A stretch of 64,000 nt of DNA from Metabacillus kandeliae. GTDB taxonomy: Bacteria > Bacillota > Bacilli > Bacillales > Bacillaceae. Below the pieces are notes generated by a model. The model ran no database searches. It was not told the origin of the DNA and was given only the letters and a program-made list of their open reading frames with translations. Each line of letters opens with the position of its first letter. Position 1 is the stretch's first letter. Shown here piece by piece: positions 32,961 to 42,995 of the stretch. The position numbers and the translations under genes were made by a program. The DNA is taken from contig NZ_JAJOZE010000001.1 in the NCBI RefSeq assembly GCF_021166585.1, positions 80,062 through 144,061 on the forward strand, given 5' to 3'.

Positions 32961-33646
32961 TGCTTTCAGCAGGGGCAGCCTTCATTGGAACAATTGCCGT
33001 TTATATTCTTGCGAAAAAGGTTTATACAGCATTAAAATGGGCTTTTCTTGTTCCTGTTGCAACGAGCACAGCTGTCATTGTTCTTGTCCTAACTGCCACA
33101 AGGACAAGCTACCAGGTGTATATGAGCGGGGCAAAATGGATTGATCTTTTTCTTGGACCTGCTGTATGCGCACTTGCCTTTCCGCTTTATGACCAATGGG
33201 AAACGCTGAAAAAGCAGTTTGCAGCCATATTTGCCGGAGTATTTTCAGGGGCAGTTATTGGAATTCTTAGCGGTCTGTACTTGTCCATTTGGTTTCATTT
33301 AGATCAGGATATGCTCCGCTCTTTGCTGTCAAAGTCGGTGACAAGTCCTGTTTCAATGGACATTGCGAGGCTCATTCACGGCATTCCATCCCTTGCAGCA
33401 GTCTATGTGATGGCGGCCGGGATTTCAGGAAGCATTTTCGGTCCTTTCCTTCTTAGAAAACTGCGTGTGATGGATGAAGGAGCAATCGGCATTGCCATGG
33501 GCTCAAGCGCGCATGGCATCGGAACAGCAAAAGCGCTTGAATATGGAGAAGAGGCAGGGGCAGTCAGTTCTGTAGCGATGACCCTAAGTGCTGTATTCGC
33601 TTCGATTTTATGCCCCATTGCCGTTTCTTTCATTTTAAGGGGGTAA
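32957..33646 (+). CDS. LrgB/CidB-family membrane protein
   Basis: 229 residues, strongly hydrophobic. The family motifs are KSVTSPVSMDIARLIHGIP and the conserved GSSAHGIGTAKALE near residues 178-191. It forms the partner of the CidA/LrgA-type protein, with overlapping stop and start codons. AGGAGG is placed seven bases before GTG 32957; ATG 32960 is the alternative. The pair sits between ytlP and ytlQ, which are adjacent in B. subtilis, so it looks like an insertion into a conserved string. Confidence 0.88.
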   Translation: MMLSAGAAFIGTIAVYILAKKVYTALKWAFLVPVATSTAVIVLVLTATRTSYQVYMSGAKWIDLFLGPAVCALAFPLYDQWETLKKQFAAIFAGVFSGAVIGILSGLYLSIWFHLDQDMLRSLLSKSVTSPVSMDIARLIHGIPSLAAVYVMAAGISGSIFGPFLLRKLRVMDEGAIGIAMGSSAHGIGTAKALEYGEEAGAVSSVAMTLSAVFASILCPIAVSFILRG

Positions 33647-33651
33647 AAAAA

Positions 33652-34614
33652 ATGGCGCAGCTCATTAAAATATATGATTGCATTTCCAGGTACGAAACTG
33701 ATCCATACCGGTATCCAGGCCAATATATCCGAATGAAAAAACAGCAGTGGCTTTTGCTTCATGATGCCTGGAAAGCCAATCAGTTTGATTCATTTCTCAA
33801 GCAATATAACCAGCAGAAAGCGCCTGTTGAAGAAGAAAAAACAACGCTGTTCAGCAAGTTAAAAGAGAAATTGAAAAAAAACAGCAGTGAAGGTTCAGGC
33901 GTGATGGATATTCCGCCTCTGATTCCCGAAGCTGTGAAAGAAGAAGAATTTGAAATGCAGTTTGTCTCAGCTCCTCGCGGAGAAGAAGAGCTAAAACAGG
34001 CATTTCTTGATAAAATTTATCAGTTTCAGCTGAAATGGGCGAGTTCCACGCTCTGGCAAAAATCAGAGCTTGACCGATCCTTATTCCGCAGTAAAGAATT
34101 GAAGTTTTTTCTTCAGAGATTTCCAGATCAATATCTTTTCATGTACAAGCCGGTGCTGAAGGTTAAACAGGCTGTAACCGAATTGGACTTGATTTTTATT
34201 CTGCCTTCTGAAATCCTGTGCATAACGCTTCTGAAAGGCACTGAGAATTCTGTTTTCATTGGGGACGGAGGGCATTTTTGGGTTGAAAAAGAAATGAAAC
34301 TGGAGAAGAAGGTGCTGAACCCATTGATCAGCCTGAACCGGACGGGGAGCATCATTTCTCAGATCAGAGAATCGAAAGAGGTTGAACTGCCTGTCAGAAA
34401 GCTATTAATCTCTGAAAAAAGCTACATTGATTTAGCATCAAACCCTTACGGCGTTGATGTCATCGATAAACGCAGTTTTACGAATTGGTTTTATCAGCTT
34501 CGGGGTGCCGCATCGCCTGTCAAGCATGCACAGCTGAAGGCTGCGAGAGCCATTTTTGATTATACGGTATCGGATTCCTACTCCAGAAGTGAATGGGCAG
34601 CATCAGAGGAGTAG
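33652..34614 (+). CDS. ytlQ: YtlQ-like protein, possible NERD (nuclease-related) domain
   Basis: 320 residues, no signal peptide. The N-terminal third is polar with a Lys/Glu-rich linker (about residues 50-90). The C-terminal half has strands resembling the NERD fold: TELDLIFILPSEILCITLLKG, then GHFWVEKE and NPLISLNRTGSIISQI. B. subtilis ytlQ lies at the same place before ytlR, with no established function. ATG 33652 follows AAGGGGGTAA; the upstream frame overlaps lrgB. Nuclease activity is not shown. Confidence 0.75.
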   Translation: MAQLIKIYDCISRYETDPYRYPGQYIRMKKQQWLLLHDAWKANQFDSFLKQYNQQKAPVEEEKTTLFSKLKEKLKKNSSEGSGVMDIPPLIPEAVKEEEFEMQFVSAPRGEEELKQAFLDKIYQFQLKWASSTLWQKSELDRSLFRSKELKFFLQRFPDQYLFMYKPVLKVKQAVTELDLIFILPSEILCITLLKGTENSVFIGDGGHFWVEKEMKLEKKVLNPLISLNRTGSIISQIRESKEVELPVRKLLISEKSYIDLASNPYGVDVIDKRSFTNWFYQLRGAASPVKHAQLKAARAIFDYTVSDSYSRSEWAASEE

Positions 34615-34657
34615 GGAAACAAAACAGTTACTGAAATGAAGCTATTGGGAGAACGAG

Positions 34658-35578
34658 ATGAACGGAATTGTATTAATTGTAAATCCTGTTTCAGGAAATG
34701 GAAAAGCAATGAAGGCTTTTCAAAAAACGAGCAGGTACTTAACGAAGAAAAACATATCATTCCGTTCCTTTTTTACGGAATACAGAGGACATGCCGAAGT
34801 GATTGCAAGGCAAGTTGCCGCTGTACAGAATTACCGGCTGGAAACTGTCATTGGAATCGGAGGGGACGGAACCATCCACGAAATCATCAACGGCCTCAGC
34901 AGCTATCCTTCAATAAAAATTGGATTTATACCGGCTGGAACAGGAAACGATTTCAGAAGGGGCTTTAGGCTGCCTGCAGGTACTTTGAATTGCCTGAATA
35001 GAATTCTGTCTGTGCAATCAGATAAGGTGGATGCCGGCGAATACTTTCTGGAAAAACAGAACAGCCGCTTTTTTATTAACAGCATGGGTGCAGGATTTGA
35101 TGCCTGTGTGGCAGCACATGCGGGCAGCATGAAGGCGAAAAAATGGCTGAATGCCTGCGGGCTTGGCTTTCTTATTTATCCCGCTGCGCTTATAAAAGTT
35201 TTAGGCTCCTATCAGCCTGTCCGGATGAAGATGGAAGTTGACGATCACAAAATGGAATTTGGGCACGTGTGGTTTGCGGCGATCTCCAATCAGCCTTATT
35301 ATGGAGGCGGGATGAAGATTGCTCCAGATGCGGATCCGAAGAATGGAACATTAACCGTAACGGTCGTCCACAGCCTTTCCAAACTAAAATTGCTGTTAGT
35401 TTTTATAACGGTTTTTTTCGGAAAGCATACGCTGTTAAAAGAAGTGGAAGTATTTTCAGGAACAGCCATTGCCATTGAAACCGATCGGCCGGTCCCTGTT
35501 CATGCAGATGGGGAAGCTTGCGGAACAGTACCGGTCAAAATCAATCTCTGTCCCCGAAAAGTACGGATCATTGCATAA
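34658..35578 (+). CDS. ytlR: diacylglycerol kinase-family lipid kinase (YtlR)
   Basis: 306 residues of the DagK/YegS/BmrU family. IVNPVSGNGKA binds nucleotide and GGDGTIHEIINGL is the catalytic/ATP signature; GTGNDF follows. These kinases phosphorylate diacylglycerol or related lipids at the membrane. ATG 34658 has GGGAGAACGAG upstream. It follows ytlQ, as in B. subtilis. Confidence 0.87.
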   Translation: MNGIVLIVNPVSGNGKAMKAFQKTSRYLTKKNISFRSFFTEYRGHAEVIARQVAAVQNYRLETVIGIGGDGTIHEIINGLSSYPSIKIGFIPAGTGNDFRRGFRLPAGTLNCLNRILSVQSDKVDAGEYFLEKQNSRFFINSMGAGFDACVAAHAGSMKAKKWLNACGLGFLIYPAALIKVLGSYQPVRMKMEVDDHKMEFGHVWFAAISNQPYYGGGMKIAPDADPKNGTLTVTVVHSLSKLKLLLVFITVFFGKHTLLKEVEVFSGTAIAIETDRPVPVHADGEACGTVPVKINLCPRKVRIIA

Positions 35579-35741
35579 CGCTGTTTTAATAAATTGCGAT
35601 CCTCTTGACAGTTTTATCACCGCCGCTTTGCAGTTAAACTGCACCATTCAAGAAAACAGCACTACATAAAAAGATTTAATGGCTCCTTTTTAGGATAAAA
35701 TATTCAGCTATAGGGGAAATAACTGCTGGGGAGGAAGACAC

Positions 35742-37871
35742 ATGCTGACGGTTGAAAGGTCTTTTGATGCTTATCTTGATGACTTTCATACGATTACAAT
35801 CTTGCTTCCAAAGGAAAATATCCATACCTTTATGAGGATATTCCATCTCGTTGATCAGGCCGGCAAGCGGCCTTTAAAAATACGGGAAATGTACGAAATC
35901 GACAGGTACCACAAATGCATTTGCGATGTGGAAGGCGACATTGCTCTGGGGCAGGTTTATTTAGTGGAAGATGCCTCAGGAACAGCTGCAGATCTTCAGA
36001 TAGGAGCTGTGATCAGGACACCGGAATTTGACAGGCAGTATGCCTTCTCCGGAGAGCTTGGCCCGATTTTTAAAGAAGATGGGATACAGTGTGTTTTATG
36101 GGCCCCTACAGCAACAGAGGTTATTATAAAGCTTGTTTTAGATGGTCAGAGTCTGACTTTTTCAATGGAACGCGGCGAAAAAGGCAGCTGGCGGATCCTT
36201 TTAGACAGCAAGTACGCAGGCTGCTCCTACACGTACCTTGTGTTTGTTAACCGCTCATGGAGGGAAACTGTTGATCCATATGCAAAAGCAGTCACCATGA
36301 ACGGCGGTATGGGTGTCCTGCTGAATCCATCCAGTTTAGACGTAGAAAAAGTGGCGGCTCCATTTTTAAATCATCCTGCAGATGCGATCATCTATGAACT
36401 GCACATCAGAGATTTTTCTGTTCATGATAACAGCGGAATGAAGCACAAAGGGAAGTACAAGGCATTTACAGAAAATAACACCTCAACTGATAAAGGGTAT
36501 TCTACGGGGATTTCTTATTTGAAAGAGCTTGGCATCACTCACCTTGAGCTCTTGCCGTTTAATGATTTCGGCGGAATCGATGAACGCAACCCGAAGCAAT
36601 ATAATTGGGGTTATAATCCCGTTCACTTTAATGCTCCTGAAGGAAGCTATTCTACTGATCCGAATGACCCTAAGGCCCGGATACTTGAATTGAAGGAAGC
36701 CATTCAAAGTATTCATCAGAGCGGCCTCAAGGTGATGATGGACGCTGTTTATAATCATGTTTACCTGCATGAAGAATCCTCTTTTGAAAAAATTGTGCCG
36801 GGGTATTATTTCAGAATGGATGAATTCGGCTATCCATCTAACGGAACAGGCGTCGGCAACGATATTGCCTCAGAACGGGCTATGGTGAGGAAATTCATTT
36901 TGGATTCCGTTAAGTACTGGATAGAGGAGTACGACATTGACGGCATCCGCTTTGATTTAATGGGAATTTTGGATGTGGAGACTATGCTTCAGGTGCGTGA
37001 TCTTGCGAAAAGCCTAAAAGAGGATGTTCTGCTGATCGGGGAAGGCTGGGATCTTGCGACACCTCTTCCAACTGACCGGAAAGCAACCATATCCAATGCT
37101 GGAAAGATGAAAGGCATCGCTTTTTTTAATGATCAATTCAGAGATTCCATCAAAGGCAGCAGTTTCCTGGAACATGATGCAGGGTTCGCACTGGGCAACC
37201 CGCACAAGAAGCATGATGCCGCAGGTGCGATGAAAGGAAAGGTTCAATACAACCTTGAATCGCCTGTGTTTGTAAAGGATCCGGCACAGTCTGTTAATTA
37301 TGTGGAATGCCATGACAATTACACCTTTTGGGATAAAATGTCGATCACCGTACCCCATCAAACGGAAAACAACAAAAGAAAGCTGCAGCTGCTGGCAGCG
37401 TCGATTGTGCTGCTTTCTCAGGGGATCCCATTCTGGCATGCAGGTCAGGAATTTTTCAGGCATAAAAATGGTATTGAAAACAGCTACAATGCCAGTGATG
37501 AAATAAACAGGCTTGATTGGAATTTGAGAGAAATCTACTATAAAGAAGCAGAGTATGTTAAAACTGTTATATCAGTAAGAAAAAGCCATGGAGCATTCCG
37601 GCTGAACAGTTCAGATGAAATAAGCCGCCATATAGAGGAATGGGCAGCAGGCGAGAGTTCCATTGCTTATTGGATCAAGGATGCCGCAAATTACGGCGAT
37701 GAGGAGAACCTTCTTATTATTCATAAAGCAAATGAAGAGGAAGAAGCCGTCCATTTGCCGAAGGCTGGAGAATGGAAAGTCAAATTAACACCCTTTGATA
37801 CACCAGCTCCTGCCATCAGCTTAGATCAGGTGCAATTAAATCAAATCGGAACGTATGTTTTAAGTCTTTAG
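35742..37871 (+). CDS. amyX: type I pullulanase AmyX
   Basis: 709 residues, GH13 family; hydrolyses alpha-1,6 branches of pullulan, starch or glycogen-type glucans. No signal peptide, so it is cytoplasmic, as in B. subtilis AmyX. An N-terminal accessory region precedes a CBM48-like module (about residues 100-190). The pullulanase signature YNWGYNP starts at Tyr287, the nucleophile is Asp405 (RFDLMG), the acid Glu434 (GEGWD), and the stabiliser Asp525 (CHDNY). GGGGAGGAAG precedes the ATG. Single gene with its own hairpin downstream. Confidence 0.93.
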   Translation: MLTVERSFDAYLDDFHTITILLPKENIHTFMRIFHLVDQAGKRPLKIREMYEIDRYHKCICDVEGDIALGQVYLVEDASGTAADLQIGAVIRTPEFDRQYAFSGELGPIFKEDGIQCVLWAPTATEVIIKLVLDGQSLTFSMERGEKGSWRILLDSKYAGCSYTYLVFVNRSWRETVDPYAKAVTMNGGMGVLLNPSSLDVEKVAAPFLNHPADAIIYELHIRDFSVHDNSGMKHKGKYKAFTENNTSTDKGYSTGISYLKELGITHLELLPFNDFGGIDERNPKQYNWGYNPVHFNAPEGSYSTDPNDPKARILELKEAIQSIHQSGLKVMMDAVYNHVYLHEESSFEKIVPGYYFRMDEFGYPSNGTGVGNDIASERAMVRKFILDSVKYWIEEYDIDGIRFDLMGILDVETMLQVRDLAKSLKEDVLLIGEGWDLATPLPTDRKATISNAGKMKGIAFFNDQFRDSIKGSSFLEHDAGFALGNPHKKHDAAGAMKGKVQYNLESPVFVKDPAQSVNYVECHDNYTFWDKMSITVPHQTENNKRKLQLLAASIVLLSQGIPFWHAGQEFFRHKNGIENSYNASDEINRLDWNLREIYYKEAEYVKTVISVRKSHGAFRLNSSDEISRHIEEWAAGESSIAYWIKDAANYGDEENLLIIHKANEEEEAVHLPKAGEWKVKLTPFDTPAPAISLDQVQLNQIGTYVLSL

Positions 37872-37923
37872 TCCTTTGTCGGTTTTCCTTGACGAAATTT
37901 GCCTGATGACGATAAAATTTAAA

Positions 37924-37970
37924 AGATGGCTATTCAACGCTGATTGTCATTGAGCAGCTGTCTTTTTTAT
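37924..37970 (+). terminator. probable terminator after amyX
   Basis: AGATGGCT / AGCTGTCT stem with two GU pairs and a long, partly paired loop, followed by TTTTTTAT. Confidence 0.5.
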
Positions 37971-38021
37971 TATATCAGAGTTAATAAGTGTACTTAGGTA
38001 GCTAATTTTCTGAAGTTGATT

Positions 38022-38142
38022 TGTCCAGCTCCAGCGCCTAGCCCCTCGAGTCGCTTCGCAAACTCCCAAAAAGTCTAAGACCGGACTTTTAGGGATTTTA
38101 CTCCAGGGCTTGTCGGGGCTGTTCAAGGCGCTTGCGCTTTTC
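38022..38142. repeat. single copy of the ~124-bp modular repeat
   Basis: One full unit: CCAGCTCCAGCGCCTAGCCC, the hairpin around ACCGGACTTTT, GCTTGTCGGGGCTG, then AAGGCGCTTGCGCTTTTCT. The outer arms (AGCGCCTAGCCCC and GGGGCTG-AAGGCGCT) are complementary. Confidence 0.85.
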
Positions 38143-38295
38143 TAATTTTGCAGTCTTGTCCGGATTGCCTTTTTCAGGCTTTTTCAAGCCGTATAAAAAG
38201 CAATGCAGACAAGCCTGGGAAAAGCAGGTTTCTGCGTCCTATAAATTGCAGTGGAATCAGCAACAAAAATATTTAGATGAAATGATGGGTTGACA

Positions 38296-39096
38296 TTGAA
38301 TGTAACTTGGTTAGAACATCTGCTTGGCGAAGAGTGGGAAATCTTTCCTGCAGGCGGTGCTACTGGAGATGCTTATTACGCAAAGCAAAATGACCAAAAG
38401 CTTTTCTTAAAACGAAATAGTTCTCCCTTTCTGGCCGTTCTTTCTGCAGAAGGGATTGTACCGAAGCTTCTCTGGACAAAGCGGATGGAAAACGGGGACG
38501 TCATTACAGCCCAGCACTGGCTGAACGGCAGGGAATTAAAGCCAAAGGACATGGGCGTTAACCGCGTTGCAAGACTCCTCAGCAAAATCCATCGTTCACG
38601 GGAACTTCTTGATATGCTGAAGAGGCTGGGCAAACAGGCATTAACACCTTGTTCAATTGTTCAGGATATCGAGCGGACAATTGAATTTGAAAAATTAGAG
38701 CTTCCTGTTTTTAAAGAAGCCCTTATTTTTCTGAAAAAAGAACTGCCGAACGTCCAGTTTGATGAGAAAGTTGTCTGCCATTGCGATGTGAATCATAATA
38801 ATTGGCTTCTTTCTGAAGCGGATCAGCTGTATCTTATTGATTGGGACGGCGCTATGATTGCAGATCCTGCAATAGATATTGGCATGCTGCTCTACTCCTA
38901 CATTCCGGAGGATCAATGGGAAGAGTGGATTCTGAATTACGGAATGGCCATGACGCCTTCTCTGGAGCGCAGAATGTTCTGGTACGTACTGGCTCAAACA
39001 ATTGTTTCCATCCTTTTTAACAGGGCAAGAAACAATTTAAAGGAAACCAATGAAGGGCTGGAAAACCTGAAAGCTTTGCTTGGCAGACGGCAGTAA
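38296..39096 (+). CDS. ytmP: phosphotransferase-family protein YtmP
   Basis: 266 residues with an APH/choline-kinase fold. The catalytic loop is HCDVNHNNWL (HxDxxxxN) and the metal site is IDWDGAMIADPAIDIG. It resembles B. subtilis YtmP, of unknown substrate, found next to trmB in many Bacillus genomes. The start is uncertain: I take TTG 38296, six bases after GATGGG; TTG 38290 overlaps that site. Not closely related to the kinase at 21 kb. Confidence 0.82.
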   Translation: MNVTWLEHLLGEEWEIFPAGGATGDAYYAKQNDQKLFLKRNSSPFLAVLSAEGIVPKLLWTKRMENGDVITAQHWLNGRELKPKDMGVNRVARLLSKIHRSRELLDMLKRLGKQALTPCSIVQDIERTIEFEKLELPVFKEALIFLKKELPNVQFDEKVVCHCDVNHNNWLLSEADQLYLIDWDGAMIADPAIDIGMLLYSYIPEDQWEEWILNYGMAMTPSLERRMFWYVLAQTIVSILFNRARNNLKETNEGLENLKALLGRRQ

Positions 39097-39103
39097 AGTA
39101 TTT

Positions 39104-39382
39104 TCAGGAGAACGAATCAATGTCACTCAGCCATTGGGTAAGGTTATCCTTTTGTGATGCAATGTGATCGTTTAATACAGGCGCATTAATGCCGTTATGG
39201 CTGTAGGAATAAATATTCTGAAGAACTGACTTTAAATTTTGGTCTATTTGGGTATTTGCCATAAGTGATTTGACGAGTCTTTCTACTTGCTCGCATTCTG
39301 CAGATGTGCCGCAGCAATCATCACAGTGCTCTGCCAGAATATCCTTGAGCAGGCTTACTTGGTTTTGATAATTTAAAGGCAT
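39104..39382 (-). CDS. ytzH: YtzH-like protein
   Basis: 92 residues, helical and acidic, with a distinctive Cys cluster [16 protein letters not shown] at about residues 18-33. It resembles YtzH, a small Bacillus protein of unknown function encoded opposite ytmP, as here. The four cysteines could bind a metal. AAGGATGAG precedes the ATG at 39382. Convergent with ytmP and divergent from trmB. Confidence 0.82.
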   Translation of the reverse strand: MPLNYQNQVSLLKDILAEHCDDCCGTSAECEQVERLVKSLMANTQIDQNLKSVLQNIYSYSHNGINAPVLNDHIASQKDNLTQWLSDIDSFS

Positions 39383-39528
39383 TTGCCGCTCATCCTTTCA
39401 TTTGCACTTATACAATTTATATTTCGGCCCTAAAAAAGGGTATACCATTAAAGTGTTCAGATCCCCTTAATTTATGTAGGGAATTGGCCTGCAGAGGGAA
39501 CCTTCCGTCATATTATTATGCAGTGAAA

Positions 39529-39562
39529 GCCGGCCTGAAGTTTTGGCCGGTTCTTTCGTTTT
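39529..39562 (+). terminator. terminator-like hairpin in the trmB leader
   Basis: GCCGGCC / GGCCGGT (39529-39535, 39545-39551) followed by a long T-rich tract. It lies 40 bases before trmB in the same direction, with no gene directly upstream to be ended, so it may be an attenuator. Confidence 0.7.
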
Positions 39563-39600
39563 TTTTGCTGCAGCAATCATTATTTAATCGAGGTGCATTT

Positions 39601-40245
39601 ATGCGTGTAAGAAACAAGCCGTGGGCAAGTGATTTTCTGAAGTCTCATCCAGACATTGCCATTCAGGATCCTGCCGCTCATAAAGGAAAATGGAAAGAGC
39701 TGTTTGGAAATGATCATCCCATCCACATTGAAGTCGGTTCTGGCAAAGGCCGGTTCATGGCAGGAATGGCGAAACAAAATCCAGACACTAACTATATAGC
39801 TATTGAGTTATTTCAAAGTGTAATTATCGATGTTCTTCAAAAAGTGCTTGATGAGGAACTCCCGAATTTGAAAATTTTAAACGTGAACGCAGAGGATTTA
39901 AGAGATTATTTCGATTACGGGGAAATTGACCGTGTTTACTTGAATTTTTCAGATCCCTGGCCTAAGAACCGGCATGAAAAACGGAGGCTGACCTTTAAAA
40001 CCTTTTTAAGCATCTATGAGGATATTCTGATAAAAGGCGGAGAAGTTCATTTTAAAACAGATAATCAAGGGCTTTTTGAATATTCGCTGCAAAGTTTTTC
40101 CGCTTACGGAATGCTCCTCAAGTTTGTAAGCCTTGATCTGCACAACAGTTCATACGAAGGCAATGTCATGACAGAGTATGAAGAAAAATTTTCTAAGCTT
40201 GGGCAAAGAATATACCGCTCTGAAGCAAAGTTTCAAACTGAATAG
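39601..40245 (+). CDS. trmB: tRNA (guanine-N7)-methyltransferase
   Basis: 214 residues. Methylates G46 of tRNA using S-adenosylmethionine. VGSGKGRFM is the SAM-binding loop and [16 protein letters not shown] is the family signature. ATG 39601 has GAGGTGC upstream and gives the usual N-terminus MRVRNKPWA; the longer frame from 39484 would run through the hairpin and is rejected. B. subtilis YtmQ is the orthologue, in the same order between ytzH and ytnP. Confidence 0.93.
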   Translation: MRVRNKPWASDFLKSHPDIAIQDPAAHKGKWKELFGNDHPIHIEVGSGKGRFMAGMAKQNPDTNYIAIELFQSVIIDVLQKVLDEELPNLKILNVNAEDLRDYFDYGEIDRVYLNFSDPWPKNRHEKRRLTFKTFLSIYEDILIKGGEVHFKTDNQGLFEYSLQSFSAYGMLLKFVSLDLHNSSYEGNVMTEYEEKFSKLGQRIYRSEAKFQTE

Positions 40246-40399
40246 CAGGTGAAAAGCCAGTCCGTAAAAAGGCTGGCTTTTACTATTTCCTTGAGCATAA
40301 GCTAAATACGGGCCAGTTCAGCCAGAGATCTTAGGACTTTTCTGATCTTCTCAAAATCTCCTTAAGCTTGTATGATGAAAGGGAAGGGAGATGGGATAA

Positions 40400-41248
40400 A
40401 TGGAAACGCTATCAATAGGGGATATTACTTGCACCTGGCTTGACGGAGGTGTCACGCATCTTGACGGAGGAGCCATGTTCGGAGTGGTGCCGAGGGCGCT
40501 GTGGACAAAGAAATATCCGGTAAATGACAAAAATCAAATTGAGCTCAGAACAGATCCAATCCTTCTTCAAAAGGACGGAATGAACCTGCTTGTGGAATCT
40601 GGCATAGGAAACGGAAGGCTGTCGGAAAAGCAAAGAAGGAATTATGGCGTAACAGAGGAGTCAAGAATAGTTGAGTCTCTTGCAGAGCTTGGTCTAAAGC
40701 CGGAGGATATCCATTTTGTGCTGATGACACATTTGCATTTTGACCATGTCACAGGATTAACGGCTGAAGCAGACGGCAGCCTTGTTTCACTTTTCCCGAA
40801 TGCGAAGATCATCACAAGCCAAATTGAATGGGATGAAATGCGGAATCCAAATATCCGTTCTAAAAATACATATTGGAAAGAAAACTGGGAAGCCATTCAG
40901 GAACAGGTGATGCCGTTTGAAAATAAGACGGAAATCATTCCGGGAATTTCCATGCACCATACTGGAGGGCATAGTGACGGACACAGCATTATTGTTTTAA
41001 AGGACAAAGGGGAAACAGCTGTCCATATGGCTGATTTAATGCCGACTCATGCCCATCAAAACGCGCTTTGGGTTCTGGCTTTTGACGACTATCCAATGAC
41101 ATCCATCGAACATAAGCAAAAATGGCAGGCATATGCAAAAGAGCAGGATGCCTGGTATATTTTTTACCATGACGCCTCTTACAGAGCCCTTAAATGGAAC
41201 GATGAAGGTGAAATAAAGGAAAAAGTTGAAAGAAACGGAAACAAGTAA
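40400..41248 (+). CDS. ytnP: metallo-beta-lactamase-fold lactonase YtnP
   Basis: 282 residues. The zinc motif HLHFDH is at His111, His113, Asp115, His116; further ligands are in HTGGHSDGH and [13 protein letters not shown]. subtilis YtnP is a lactonase that degrades signalling lactones of competitors such as Streptomyces. Note that the window also holds a PLL lactonase at 29 kb; the two folds are unrelated. GGGAAGGGAGATGGG precedes the ATG. Monocistronic, with a shared terminator. Confidence 0.88.
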   Translation: METLSIGDITCTWLDGGVTHLDGGAMFGVVPRALWTKKYPVNDKNQIELRTDPILLQKDGMNLLVESGIGNGRLSEKQRRNYGVTEESRIVESLAELGLKPEDIHFVLMTHLHFDHVTGLTAEADGSLVSLFPNAKIITSQIEWDEMRNPNIRSKNTYWKENWEAIQEQVMPFENKTEIIPGISMHHTGGHSDGHSIIVLKDKGETAVHMADLMPTHAHQNALWVLAFDDYPMTSIEHKQKWQAYAKEQDAWYIFYHDASYRALKWNDEGEIKEKVERNGNK

Positions 41249-41258
41249 GCAGCAAAAG

Positions 41259-41289
41259 AAAGACGGCCTTCAGCTGAAAGGCCGTCTTT
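41259..41289. terminator. bidirectional terminator
   Basis: AAAGACGGCCTT / AAGGCCGTCTTT between convergent ytnP and ytzB. Confidence 0.85.
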
Positions 41290-41292
41290 CCT

Positions 41293-41607
41293 CTACTGCG
41301 CAATCCGGTTAATCTCAAGCAAAGTGCCTGTTTCTGCTTCCACAAGTGCTTCATACTGTTCAAGCTGGTTTTCTACAGTTCGTGTAACACCTGTACGATA
41401 AATTTTATGAGTGGTTTCTCCAACCGTATACTCTTCAGGCACGGTATAAATCCAGGAACCGTCAATGGGACCTTTTTTCTTAAATTCCTTTTTGACAATC
41501 TGAAGTACTTTTTCAGACGAGAGGTATGAGGAAGCAAGCTTATTTTTAAAAAGGTAAACTGCTGCGATGCCAATCCCTGCTCCGATAATCAAATTCCGCC
41601 ATTTCAT
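41293..41607 (-). CDS. ytzB: YtzB-like PepSY-domain protein
   Basis: 104 residues with an N-terminal membrane anchor (LIIGAGIGIAAVYLF) and one PepSY-like domain, from SSEKVLQIVKKEF to VEAETGTLLEINRI. Such small extracytoplasmic domains are thought to bind or inhibit peptidases, but YtzB has no established role. ATG 41607 follows GAGGAGGAAAC; the nine-codon upstream extension lacks a site. Same location as in B. subtilis, before ytoP. Confidence 0.8.
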   Translation of the reverse strand: MKWRNLIIGAGIGIAAVYLFKNKLASSYLSSEKVLQIVKKEFKKKGPIDGSWIYTVPEEYTVGETTHKIYRTGVTRTVENQLEQYEALVEAETGTLLEINRIAQ

Positions 41608-41875
41608 TTTTCCTGTTTCCTCCTCAAGATTCAAATAATCCTGCTTGTTTTTCCATTACCCGATTTTTTCCCCGGATAGACTTTACCGGATATGCGTATC
41701 CTTTGCTGATGGTGCTTTTTTTAATCTTTTCAGGTCGATCAGTCCTTCCTCCTGAGTATACTAAACTGGCCTTTTCTTGTTAAGCCGGGATAGAGCACTG
41801 GAAAGCAGTTCAAAGATTCTGTAAAATTGAAAGAGAAGCGGAAAAATACATAAAAATAAAAAATGGGGTATGAAC

Positions 41876-42943
41876 ATGAATCAGGAAACATTGAACCTCT
41901 TCAAGACACTCACCGAGCTGCCGGGAGCACCTGGGAACGAGCATGGAGTAAGAAGGTTTATGCGCGGAGAGCTTGAGAAATACTCAGATGAAATTGTCCA
42001 GGACGGGCTTGGGGGCGTTTTTGGAATCAGAAAAGGCGATGGACCGGTTATTATGGCTGCCGGCCACATGGATGAAGTCGGATTCATGGTCACAAATATT
42101 ACGGAAAATGGGATGATTCGTTTTCAGACACTTGGCGGCTGGTGGAGTCAGGTGCTGCTTGCCCAGAGAGTGAATATCTATACGGCTGAAGGGCCGGTTA
42201 CAGGTGTGATCGGATCTACTCCGCCGCATCTTTTAACAGAACAGCAGAGAAGCAAGCCGATGGAAATCAAGCATATGCAGATTGATATTGGAGCAGATGA
42301 TAAAGAGGATGCCATCAAAATTGGAATCCGTCCAGGCCAGCAAATCCTTCCGATTTGTCCTTTTACACCGATGGCCAATGAAAAAAAGATTCTGGCAAAG
42401 GCTTGGGATAACCGCTATGGATGCGGGCTTGCCATCGAATTGCTGAAGGACCTGAAGGATGAAAAACTTCCAAATACCCTTTATTCAGGTGCGACGGTGC
42501 AGGAGGAAGTAGGATTAAGAGGAGCTCAGGCCGCCGCCAACATGATTAATCCGGATCTTTTCTTTGCGCTTGATGCGAGTCCTGCCAATGATATGACAGG
42601 TGATAAAAAAGAATTCGGCCACCTTGGAAAAGGAGCCCTTCTTCGGATTTTAGACAGATCAATGGTCACCCACAGAGGCATGAGAGAATTTGTTCTCGAC
42701 ATGGCAGAAACTGAAAACATTCCCTATCAGTATTTCGTTTCACAGGGCGGAACTGATGCAGGAAAAGTGCATGTATCAAATAACGGTATCCCATCAGCCG
42801 TAATTGGTATCTGTTCAAGATATATCCACACGCACGCATCAATGATTCATGTGGATGATTATGCTGCGGCAAGAGAGCTGCTAGGGAAGCTTGTGAAAGC
42901 ATGTGATCAGACAACAGTGAATACAATCAGAGAAAATTCATAA
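41876..42943 (+). CDS. ytoP: M42-family glutamyl-type aminopeptidase YtoP
   Basis: 355 residues, cobalt/zinc aminopeptidase of the M42 (TET) family acting on cytoplasmic peptides. [10 protein letters not shown] gives the first metal His64; WDNRYGCG contains the bridging Asp; [10 protein letters not shown] the catalytic Glu pair; ALDASPAND another ligand; and a His in YIHTHASM the last. ATG 41876 is preferred to 41870 because GGGG sits seven bases upstream of it. A strong terminator follows. Confidence 0.9.
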   Translation: MNQETLNLFKTLTELPGAPGNEHGVRRFMRGELEKYSDEIVQDGLGGVFGIRKGDGPVIMAAGHMDEVGFMVTNITENGMIRFQTLGGWWSQVLLAQRVNIYTAEGPVTGVIGSTPPHLLTEQQRSKPMEIKHMQIDIGADDKEDAIKIGIRPGQQILPICPFTPMANEKKILAKAWDNRYGCGLAIELLKDLKDEKLPNTLYSGATVQEEVGLRGAQAAANMINPDLFFALDASPANDMTGDKKEFGHLGKGALLRILDRSMVTHRGMREFVLDMAETENIPYQYFVSQGGTDAGKVHVSNNGIPSAVIGICSRYIHTHASMIHVDDYAAARELLGKLVKACDQTTVNTIRENS

Positions 42944-42949
42944 TATAGC

Positions 42950-42983
42950 GGGAGAAATCATATCCTGATTTCTCCCTTTTTTT
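42950..42983 (+). terminator. rho-independent terminator after ytoP
   Basis: Perfect 11-bp stem GGGAGAAATCA / TGATTTCTCCC (42950-42960, 42966-42976) and T7. It is only 12 bases before the next gene. Confidence 0.92.
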
Positions 42984-42995
42984 GGAGGGATTCTG

